Origin: Chloroflexota bacterium
GTDB taxonomy: Bacteria; Chloroflexota; Limnocylindria; Limnocylindrales; CSP1-4
Assembly (NCBI GenBank): GCA_021786915.1
Contig: JAJYMP010000400.1
Coordinates: 1 to 5,471 of the forward strand
Reading direction: 5' to 3'
DNA length: 5,471 nucleotides
The notes beneath the pieces were generated by a model. That model ran no database searches, was not told the DNA's origin, and was given only the letters and a program-made list of their open reading frames with translations. Position numbers and translations under genes: made by a program. Position 1 is the first letter of the stretch; every line of letters begins with the position of its first letter. This document shows, in pieces, positions 1-4,198 of the stretch.

Positions 1-205
1 TGAGGAGCTCGCGGAGCGGGCGCTCGATCTGGTCGCGCCGCCGGCGCCCGACCATCAGCCAGAGGAGCGAGGGCTGGAAGAGGTGCTGCCGCTCTCGCTC
101 GACGACGACGACCCGGTCGGCGGGGTCGAGCCGCCGGCGGAGCTCGTTGGCGGTGACGAGCCCGCCGACGCCGCCGCCGAGGACCAGGACCATCCGGCGC
201 GCCAT
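1..205 (-). CDS. FAD-dependent oxidoreductase, sulfide:quinone oxidoreductase-like (N-terminal fragment)
   Basis: Only the first 68 residues are in the window; the gene continues past the left edge. The ATG at 205-203 overlaps the stop of the upstream DsrE gene by one base (TGATG), so the two are probably translationally coupled. Residues 5-24 form the first beta strand, glycine loop and helix of a Rossmann FAD-binding fold (G10-x-G12-x-x-G15), and E36 at the end of the next strand (VVVVE) is the usual ribose-binding acid. The following stretch, HLFQPSLLWLMVG (41-53), closely matches the loop seen after this strand in sulfide:quinone oxidoreductases and type II NADH dehydrogenase relatives. 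Those enzymes pass electrons from sulfide to the quinone pool at the membrane. The DsrE neighbour supports a sulfur role. The redox cysteines lie outside the window, so a general pyridine nucleotide-disulfide oxidoreductase remains possible. Confidence 0.8.
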   Translation of the reverse strand, partial: MARRMVLVLGGGVGGLVTANELRRRLDPADRVVVVERERQHLFQPSLLWLMVGRRRRDQIERPLRELL

Positions 206-555
206 CAGAACGTGATGACCTTGTCGGCCCAGATCGTCCACTCGGTCAGCTCGGCGAGCGTGCCGCGGTGCACGGGCTCGGCGAGGACGTCGCCGGTCAT
301 GCCGCGGGCGTCGATGCAGGTCCCGCAGGCGCCAACGGCGATCCCCTTCGAGACGAGCCCCTTGAGCATCCGCTCGAGGTTGTAGTAGCCGTCGGGGGTC
401 TTCTGGGCGGTCCTCGCCGCGGTGACCGCGTCGCCCATGAGGAACACTCGCAGCTCGACGGACTCGTCCTTGGCGAGCGAGTTCGCCAGGCGCATCCCGT
501 TGTACGTGCGCTCGTTGCCGTAGGCCGGCTCGTTCAGGATGATGAGGGTCTTCAC
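205..555 (-). CDS. DsrE-family sulfur carrier-like protein
   Basis: A 116-residue protein matching the small DsrE/DsrF/TusD fold, whose members carry persulfide sulfur on a conserved cysteine in sulfur relay and sulfur oxidation. The start is the GTG at 555-553, giving VKTLIILNEPAYGNERTYNG; it has GGAG seven bases upstream. The open frame runs further upstream but only as a shadow of the regulator gene on the other strand. Visible features are the opening beta strand TLIILNEP, the segment ELRVFLMGDAV (34-44) that is typical of the family, and a Cys pair C77-G-T-C80 followed by IDARG. In this subfamily (COG1553-like proteins) the conserved Cys in this position is the expected sulfur-binding residue. 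The gene is divergent from the ArsR-rhodanese regulator and precedes a sulfide:quinone oxidoreductase-like gene. Inferred role: accepting or delivering sulfane sulfur made by that oxidoreductase. The specific partner is unknown. Confidence 0.88.
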   Translation of the reverse strand: MKTLIILNEPAYGNERTYNGMRLANSLAKDESVELRVFLMGDAVTAARTAQKTPDGYYNLERMLKGLVSKGIAVGACGTCIDARGMTGDVLAEPVHRGTLAELTEWTIWADKVITF

Positions 556-600
556 CGGGCGTCTCCGTCGGGACCGCGAGCGGGGACGGACCTCGCGAGT

Positions 601-619
601 CAACTGGTCAAACAAGTTG
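601..619. promoter_or_regulatory. Candidate operator palindrome of the ArsR-rhodanese regulator
   Basis: CAACTGGTCAAACAAGTTG is an imperfect 19-base palindrome centred on base 610: 7 of 9 positions pair, including the perfect outer arms CAACT and AGTTG. It ends directly before the TAGAAT -10-like box and occupies the spacer and -35 side of the regulator's putative promoter, the usual position for an autorepressing ArsR-family protein. It also covers the TTGACT of the opposite strand. Binding is inferred from position and symmetry only. Confidence 0.45.
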
Positions 620-625
620 TAGAAT
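620..625 (+). promoter_or_regulatory. -10-like box suggesting a leaderless transcript
   Basis: TAGAAT matches TATAAT at five of six positions. A transcript would be expected to begin about seven bases after it, at or within a base or two of the ATG at 632. No Shine-Dalgarno sequence precedes that ATG (bases 626-631 read AGCAGC), which is consistent with leaderless translation. No good -35 is seen at the expected spacing. Confidence 0.45.
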
Positions 626-631
626 AGCAGC

Positions 632-1327
632 ATGACGGACACCGCTACGGGGACGGCGACGCTCGGGACGCGCGCCGCCAAGAACGACCTCCACGAGGCC
701 TTCGCCCAGGTCGGCAAGGCGCTCGCCAACGGCCACCGCATCGAGCTGCTCGACCTGCTGGCCCAGGGCGAGCGGTCGGTCGAGGTGCTCGCCTCGCGCG
801 CCGACATCTCGGTCGCCCTCGCGTCGGCCCACCTCCAGACGCTCCGCCGGGCCGGGCTCGTGGCCGCGCGCCGCGACGGCAACTTCATCCTCTACCGGCT
901 CGCTGACGACGACGTGTACGCCCTGCTCGCGTCCCTGCGGACCGCCGCCTCGCGGCTCGGCGACGCCGAGCGCGCCGCCGCCCGCTTCCTCGGCGCGCCC
1001 CGGGTGGCGGTGAGCCGCGCGGAGCTGATGGCGCGCGTCCGGTCGGGCGACTCGGTGGTCGTCGACCTGCGCCCGGCCGACGAGTTCGAGGCCGGCCACA
1101 TCGCCGGCGCGCTGTCGATCCCGCTCCCGGAGCTCGAGGCCCGCCTCGCCGAGCTCCCGGCCGACGTCGAGGTCGTGGCCTACTGTCGGGGCCCCTACTG
1201 CGCGATGAGCCCGGAGGCCGTCGCCCTCCTGGAGCGCGCCGGGCGGCGTGCGCGCCGCCTCGAGGACGGGTACCCCGAGTGGCGCCTCGCGGGCCTGCCG
1301 GTCGTCACCGCCGGGGACCCCTCGTGA
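632..1327 (+). CDS. ArsR/SmtB-family regulator fused to a rhodanese domain
   Basis: A 231-residue two-domain protein. Residues about 20-105 form an ArsR-type winged helix: VGKALANGHRIELLDLLAQG, then the recognition helix around SVALASAHLQTLRRAGLV (60-77), then the wing RRDGNFILYRLAD (80-92). Residues about 123-229 form a rhodanese domain with VVVDLRPADEFEAGHIAGAL (142-161) and the active loop C185-R-G-P-Y-C190. These are the only two cysteines: the DNA-binding half lacks the CxC-type metal site of ArsR/SmtB and lacks the Cys pair of persulfide sensors such as SqrR/BigR. Sensing therefore probably runs through the rhodanese loop, which can hold a persulfide on C185. ArsR-rhodanese fusions are a known architecture with few characterised members. 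The ATG at 632 is the natural start and lacks an RBS. The gene is divergent from DsrE and overlaps the cysteine desulfurase by four bases. Inferred role: sulfane-sulfur-responsive repressor of both sides. Confidence 0.93.
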   Translation: MTDTATGTATLGTRAAKNDLHEAFAQVGKALANGHRIELLDLLAQGERSVEVLASRADISVALASAHLQTLRRAGLVAARRDGNFILYRLADDDVYALLASLRTAASRLGDAERAAARFLGAPRVAVSRAELMARVRSGDSVVVDLRPADEFEAGHIAGALSIPLPELEARLAELPADVEVVAYCRGPYCAMSPEAVALLERAGRRARRLEDGYPEWRLAGLPVVTAGDPS

Positions 1328-2466
1328 GCGGCATCTACCTCGACTACAACGCCAGCACCCCGATCGACCCGCGCGTGGCCGCCGTCATGCGGCCGCTGCT
1401 CGACGGGCCGTACGCCAACCCGTCGGCGCTCCACCCGGGCGGGCGCGAGGCCCGCGCCGTCATCGACCGGGCTCGAGCCCAGGTCGCGGACCTGCTCGGC
1501 GCTGCACCAGATGAGATCGTCTTCACGAGCGGCGGCAGCGAGGCGAACAACGCGGCGCTCATCGGCGCCTGGTTCGCGCGCCCGGAGGGCACCGACCACC
1601 TTGTCACGACGACGGTCGAGCACCCGGCGATCCTGGAGCCAGCCCGGTTCCTCGAGCGGCTCGGGGCGCGCGTGACCCTGGTCCCAGTCGACGGCACCGG
1701 GCGGGTCGACCCCGACGACGTCCGCCGGGCGATCACGCCGCGCACGTTCCTCGTCTCGGTCATGCACGCCAACAACGAGGTGGGCACGATCCAGCTCGTC
1801 GCCGAGATCGGCGCGATCACGCGCGAGCGCGGCGTCCTCCTCCACACCGACGCGGCGCAGAGCGTCGGCAAGGTCCCCACCCGCGTCGACGAGCTCGGCG
1901 TCGACCTGCTCTCGGTCGCCGGCCACAAGGCCTACGCTCCCAAGGGCGTCGGCGCCCTGTACGTCCGGCGCGGCGTGCGCCTCGAGCCCCTCGTCCACGG
2001 CGCCGGCCACGAGTCGGGCCGTCGCGCGGGCACGGAGAGCGCGCTGCTCGACGCCGCGCTCGGCGAGGCGTGCGCCCTCGCGGGCGACCTCGCCCCGATG
2101 GGCTGCGTGCGCACGCTTCGGGACCGCCTGTGGGAGGGCCTGCGCTCGCTGTTCGGCGACGCTGTGGTGCTCAACGGCCACCCGACCGGACGGCTGCCGA
2201 ACACGCTGAACGTCTCGTTCGTCGGGCGCCCGGGCGCCGACGTGATCGCGGCCCTCGGGGATGTCGCCGCATCGACCGGATCCGCCTGCCACGCCGACTC
2301 GATTGAGCTCTCGCCGGTCCTCGTGGCGATGGGCGTCGAGCCCCGGGTCGGTATGGGCGCCGTGCGCCTCAGCCTCGGCCGGATGACGACCGGCGACGAG
2401 GTCGACGACGTGCTCGAGCGGTTCGCGGCCGTCGCGCGCACCGGCCTGTCCTCCGCGACGCGCTGA
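1324..2466 (+). CDS. Cysteine desulfurase, NifS/IscS family
   Basis: A 380-residue PLP-dependent class V aminotransferase-fold enzyme that takes sulfur from L-cysteine, leaving alanine and an enzyme-bound persulfide. The GTG at 1324 is chosen because it places IYLDYNASTPIDP at the normal N-terminus, has GGGGA about eight bases upstream, and overlaps the regulator's stop as GTGA; an ATG at 1279 would add 15 unlikely residues. Family landmarks are present: FTSGGSEANN (67-76), H100 stacking on PLP (VEHPAI), HANNEVGTIQ (148-157), D176 and Q179 in HTDAAQ, the Schiff-base lysine K202 in SVAGHKAYAPKG, and RAGTES (234-239). The catalytic C322 lies in STGSACHADS, and the substrate-binding Arg is probably R348. 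Length is normal for the family. The loop around C322 resembles the IscS/NifS type more than SufS. No IscU, SufU or other scaffold gene is adjacent, so feeding of sulfur to the persulfide pathway or to tRNA/cofactor thiolation is possible. Confidence 0.95.
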   Translation: MSGIYLDYNASTPIDPRVAAVMRPLLDGPYANPSALHPGGREARAVIDRARAQVADLLGAAPDEIVFTSGGSEANNAALIGAWFARPEGTDHLVTTTVEHPAILEPARFLERLGARVTLVPVDGTGRVDPDDVRRAITPRTFLVSVMHANNEVGTIQLVAEIGAITRERGVLLHTDAAQSVGKVPTRVDELGVDLLSVAGHKAYAPKGVGALYVRRGVRLEPLVHGAGHESGRRAGTESALLDAALGEACALAGDLAPMGCVRTLRDRLWEGLRSLFGDAVVLNGHPTGRLPNTLNVSFVGRPGADVIAALGDVAASTGSACHADSIELSPVLVAMGVEPRVGMGAVRLSLGRMTTGDEVDDVLERFAAVARTGLSSATR

Positions 2467-2479
2467 CCAGCCCCACGTC

Positions 2480-2496
2480 GGCAGGTGCGACCTGCC
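2480..2496. repeat. Perfect inverted repeat after the desulfurase gene
   Basis: GGCAGGTGCGACCTGCC forms a perfect 7-base-pair stem (GGCAGGT/ACCTGCC) with a three-base loop, 13 bases after the desulfurase stop. No T-run follows, so it is not a classic intrinsic terminator. It could act as a U-less terminator, a 3'-end stabiliser or a short palindromic binding site for the next transcription unit. Confidence 0.4.
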
Positions 2497-2603
2497 ACCG
2501 GGCCGGGGGCCGCCCGACCGGCTCCGCTGGCGCCCACCTGCGGCGCCTGCGCGGGATCGGCGAAACGGTTCTGTCGCGCGATGCCCCTACCGGTGTGGGA
2601 CAT

Positions 2604-2618
2604 CAAGCGCCCTGCCAG
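2604..2618 (+). repeat. Leader motif, copy 1
   Basis: CAAGCGCCCTGCCAG lies 16 bases before the ATG at 2635. It recurs with one inserted G at 2920-2935, upstream of the second small gene. A shared regulatory or processing site is possible, as is simple duplication of the leader. Confidence 0.35.
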
Positions 2619-2634
2619 CACCGAGGACAACGCC

Positions 2635-2883
2635 ATGCTCCACCTCGCCGCCCTCCACGCCGTCGCCCGCCCGCTCGCGGTCGCGGCCCTCGCGATCGCC
2701 GGCATCGCCGGCCCGGGCCTCGTCGCCGCCCACGCCGCCCCGGCGGCGCCCGCCGCGAGCGCCAACGTCGCGTCGTGCCCGATGCCCGCCCGCGGGCCCA
2801 TGGCGGCGTCGTGCGCCGCGTCGCCGCACGGCACCGCGATGCACGGGGTCACGATGGGGATGGCCGCCGCGGACCGCCACTGA
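2635..2883 (+). CDS. Small exported Met/His/Cys-containing protein, function unknown
   Basis: An 82-residue protein with no recognised family. The ATG at 2635 is chosen because GAGG sits eight bases upstream and a signal-like N-terminus follows at once: hydrophobic Ala/Leu/Val/Ile from residue 4 to about 31, with small residues (AAHAAPA) near 32-38 where cleavage could occur. The remaining roughly 45 residues contain C48-P-M, C60, H65, M69-H70, M74-G-M76 and a final RH, i.e. four Met after the signal, two Cys and several His in a very short chain without clear folded-domain features. Small periplasmic proteins of this composition, such as SilE/PcoE-like ones, bind copper or silver, but no sequence relationship to them can be claimed. 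It heads a block followed by a second small exported gene, an ECF sigma factor and a membrane protein. Inferred: an extracytoplasmic metal-binding or stress-response peptide controlled by that sigma factor. Confidence 0.68.
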   Translation: MLHLAALHAVARPLAVAALAIAGIAGPGLVAAHAAPAAPAASANVASCPMPARGPMAASCAASPHGTAMHGVTMGMAAADRH

Positions 2884-2969
2884 GCCGGCGCGACACCGGG
2901 GCGCACCCGCATCGCCCGCCAAGCGCCGCTGCCAGACCCCACCTGCCCAGCCCTGACCCGAGGACTCCA
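2884..2969 (+). promoter_or_regulatory. Leader region of the second small exported gene
   Basis: These 86 bases separate the two small exported genes. The only recognisable items are the repeated leader motif at 2920-2935 and the ribosome binding site GAGG (2960-2963), six bases before the ATG at 2970. No terminator or convincing promoter was seen, so the two genes may be cotranscribed. Confidence 0.35.
2920..2935 (+). repeat. Leader motif, copy 2
   Basis: CAAGCGCCGCTGCCAG equals the copy at 2604-2618 except for one inserted G. It lies 34 bases before the ATG at 2970, compared with 16 bases in copy 1, so the spacing is not conserved. Confidence 0.35.
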
Positions 2970-3398
2970 ATGCTCACCACCGCCATCGCCCACCTCGCCG
3001 CCCGCTCGCTGCTGGCCGGCGCCCTCGTAGCCTCCGGCGCGCTCGGGGCGAGCGCGATCACGTCGCGGACGGCGTCTGACCCCGCCGCGGCACCCGCCCC
3101 CGCGGCCGCGCTGACAACGACCGGCGCGCCCGTGCGGGCTGCCGCCCAGGACCCGACGGCCGTCCCATCGCCGATGCCCTCCCACCACCCCGAGGCGACA
3201 CCGGCGGCGACCCATCGCGCGAGCCCTGGCGCCACCCACCACCCCGAGCCCGCAACGGCCCACCACGCGGTCGCGATGCCCTCGCGCCACCCCTCCGCGA
3301 CCGCCGCCCCGCACGCCGCGGCGACGCCGTGTCCGGACTCCGCAGGCCACGGCGGCAGCGGCCACGACATGGGCTACGGCGGCACAGGCCACGACTGA
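2970..3398 (+). CDS. Exported histidine-rich, Pro/Ala-rich protein, function unknown
   Basis: A 142-residue protein with no recognised family. The ATG at 2970 follows GAGG with a six-base spacer. Residues 4-30 are a hydrophobic signal peptide or anchor. The rest is low-complexity Ala/Pro/Thr/Ser, probably unfolded, carrying paired histidines: SHHPE (71-75), THHPEP (89-94), AHH (97-99), SRHP (105-108), and a Gly/His tail GHGGSGHDMGYGGTGHD (126-142). It has one cysteine, C121, and few methionines. The SHHPE element also ends the outside tail of the membrane protein at 4195-4854. Its start MLTTAIAHLAARSLLAG resembles that of the preceding small protein (MLHLAALHAVARPLAV), so the two may be diverged duplicates or share an export signal. 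Histidine-rich exported chains of this kind commonly bind divalent metals or copper; that is inference here. An overlapping frame on the same strand starting at 2595 is not used because it reads as arginine-rich shadow until 2970. Confidence 0.7.
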   Translation: MLTTAIAHLAARSLLAGALVASGALGASAITSRTASDPAAAPAPAAALTTTGAPVRAAAQDPTAVPSPMPSHHPEATPAATHRASPGATHHPEPATAHHAVAMPSRHPSATAAPHAAATPCPDSAGHGGSGHDMGYGGTGHD

Positions 3399-3442
3399 CG
3401 GGCCGTCTTGGGGCCCGCCTGCCTGAAGGATGGGCCCGACGG
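3399..3442 (+). other. GC-rich hairpin-forming segment after the His-rich gene
   Basis: CGGGCC (3399-3404) can pair with GGCCCG (3412-3417) around a seven-base loop. Alternatively CCGTC (3403-3407) plus GGGCCC (3411-3416) can pair with GGGCCC plus GACGG (3432-3442). The two folds are mutually exclusive because they share bases. It begins immediately at the stop codon. No T-run follows, so it could be a weak terminator, an attenuator ahead of the sigma gene, or chance pairing in GC-rich DNA. Confidence 0.3.
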
Positions 3443-3458
3443 ACCTGCCGCCAGGCGA

Positions 3459-3469
3459 CCGAGGCACCC
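3459..3469 (+). repeat. CCGAGGCACCC, copy 1 (RBS-like)
   Basis: This 11-base sequence contains GAGG (3461-3464) and places an ATG (3474-3476) nine bases later. The ATG is out of frame with the sigma factor and its frame closes at 3677 with a low-complexity Pro/Ser/Thr product, so it is not called a gene. The same 11 bases recur at 3521-3531. Confidence 0.35.
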
Positions 3470-3520
3470 GACCATGCCGACACGCGTCCCGTCCCCCTTT
3501 CACCCTACCGTGACCCGAGC

Positions 3521-3538
3521 CCGAGGCACCCAGCGATC
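3521..3538 (+). promoter_or_regulatory. RBS copy 2 with a non-standard ATC at the expected sigma-factor start
   Basis: CCGAGGCACCC recurs here, followed after nine bases from GAGG by ATC (3536-3538) in the sigma-factor frame. Translation from it would give ISPVSSVTDHANAAIERDD before the recognisable sigma region 2. The upstream context TGACCCGAG also resembles the TGACCCGAGG leader of the gene at 2970. A true but rare AUC start, an ATG-to-ATC change, or coincidence are all possible. Confidence 0.35.
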
Positions 3539-3607
3539 TCACCCGTCTCCTCCGTCACCGACCACGCCAACGCCGCCATCGAGCGCGACGATGTCGCGAT
3601 CCGCGCC

Positions 3608-4198
3608 GTGCGCGCCGTGCTCGACGGCGACCGCGACGCCTTCGCCGTCCTCGTCGAGCGGGACCTCGCGGCCGTGACCCGCGTCTGCTACCGCGTCCTC
3701 GGCAACGCCTCTGATGCGGAGGACGCCGCCCAGGAGGCGTTCTTGGCCGCGTTCCGGTCGCTGCCGGACTGGCGCGGCGACGGCCCGTTCGGCGCATGGA
3801 TCGCCCGGATCGCCGTCCGCATCTCCGTCCGCCGGGCGCACCAGCGGCGGCCCGTGGACTGGATCGACGTGGCGGCCCTCGAAGGTCCCGACGAGATCCT
3901 CGACGGCGGGGGGCGGCGAGTCGCGCGCCACTTCGCCGAGGCGTCGCTCGAGGCGGCGGACGTTGCCGACCCGGGGCGCGTCGCCGTGGCCGGCGAGGAC
4001 GCCGAGGCCGTCCGGGACGCCCTGCGCGGGCTCGAGGAGCCGTACCGCGAGACCGTGGCCCTGCGCTACTTCGGCGGCCTCACCGTGCCGGAGATCGCCG
4101 AGGCCTGCGGCCGGCCCCAGGGGACCGTCAAGACCCACCTGCACCGCGGGCTCCTGCGGCTGCGCGAGCGCCTCGACGCGCTGGAGGCGGCACGATGA
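3608..4198 (+). CDS. ECF-type RNA polymerase sigma factor (sigma-70 family)
   Basis: Read from the GTG at 3608 this is 196 residues, a normal ECF length. Region 2 spans about 1-80, with DAFAVLVERDLAAVTRVCYR (10-29) and the core-binding motif ASDAEDAAQEAFLAAFRSL (34-52), then AWIARIAVRISVRRAHQRRP (63-82), which is the -10 recognition part. A roughly 50-residue linker follows. Region 4 is at about 133-193, with GLEEPYRETVALRYFGGL and a helix-turn-helix TVPEIAEACGRPQGTVKTHL (159-178) for -35 recognition. There is no extra C-terminal sensor domain. The start is uncertain: the GTG at 3608 has no clear RBS and trims a helix (AIERDDVAIRA) that normally opens such proteins. The frame is open upstream to a GTG at 3329, but that would overlap the previous gene by 70 bases and add an Arg-rich stretch. 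No ATG, GTG or TTG lies in frame between 3332 and 3607. Its stop overlaps the next gene as ATGA, the usual sigma/anti-sigma arrangement. Confidence 0.9.
   Translation: MRAVLDGDRDAFAVLVERDLAAVTRVCYRVLGNASDAEDAAQEAFLAAFRSLPDWRGDGPFGAWIARIAVRISVRRAHQRRPVDWIDVAALEGPDEILDGGGRRVARHFAEASLEAADVADPGRVAVAGEDAEAVRDALRGLEEPYRETVALRYFGGLTVPEIAEACGRPQGTVKTHLHRGLLRLRERLDALEAAR

Larger units (their letters stand above)
556..631. promoter_or_regulatory. Divergent promoter region of sulfur genes
   Basis: These 76 bases separate the GTG of the leftward DsrE gene from the ATG of the rightward regulator, so promoters for both directions should lie here. The region is notably AT-richer at 600-630 than the surrounding DNA. 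On the + strand TAGAAT (620-625) is one mismatch from a consensus -10 box. On the - strand TTGACT (603-598) resembles a -35 box and TATTCT (625-620) a weak -10, but no convincing pair could be assembled for the leftward genes. Confidence 0.55.
2467..2634 (+). promoter_or_regulatory. Intergenic region ahead of the exported Met/His-rich genes
   Basis: These 168 bases lie between the desulfurase and the first small exported-protein gene. They hold a perfect hairpin at 2480-2496, then GC-rich DNA, then an AT-richer patch near 2561-2573 (GAAACGGTTCTG) where a promoter would fit, and a leader motif at 2604-2618 that recurs upstream of the next gene. An open frame from a GTG at 2485 runs through it, but its coding look only begins at 2635. 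Confidence 0.35.

Noticed and set aside
1195..2292. - strand open frame opposite the desulfurase
   Set aside because: Shadow of the clear NifS/IscS-type gene on the + strand; no domain of its own.
2480..2496. Hairpin read as an intrinsic terminator of the desulfurase gene
   Set aside because: The stem is perfect but only 7 bp and is not followed by a T-run, so it is listed as an inverted repeat rather than a terminator.
2562..2593. Possible ECF-type promoter (GAAAC, then CCCTACCG) before the small exported genes, with CCCTACCG also near 3503-3510 in the sigma leader
   Set aside because: The -35 match is weak, no equivalent -35 was found in the sigma leader, and an eight-base match is poor evidence in GC-rich DNA.
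2485..2634. Upstream extension of the first small exported protein to a GTG at 2485
   Set aside because: It would put 50 non-hydrophobic residues before a clear signal peptide; the ATG at 2635 has a good GAGG RBS and normal exported-protein architecture.
1932..3542. Long - strand open frame opposite the desulfurase and small exported genes
   Set aside because: Its product is Arg/Gly/Ala-rich without domains and lies opposite well-supported + strand genes; long antisense frames are expected at this GC content.
3474..3677. Small open frame from the ATG at 3474 with an RBS-like GAGG
   Set aside because: The product is Pro/Ser/Thr low complexity and runs out of frame into sigma region 2. It is treated only as a possible decoy or as evidence of a one-base error.
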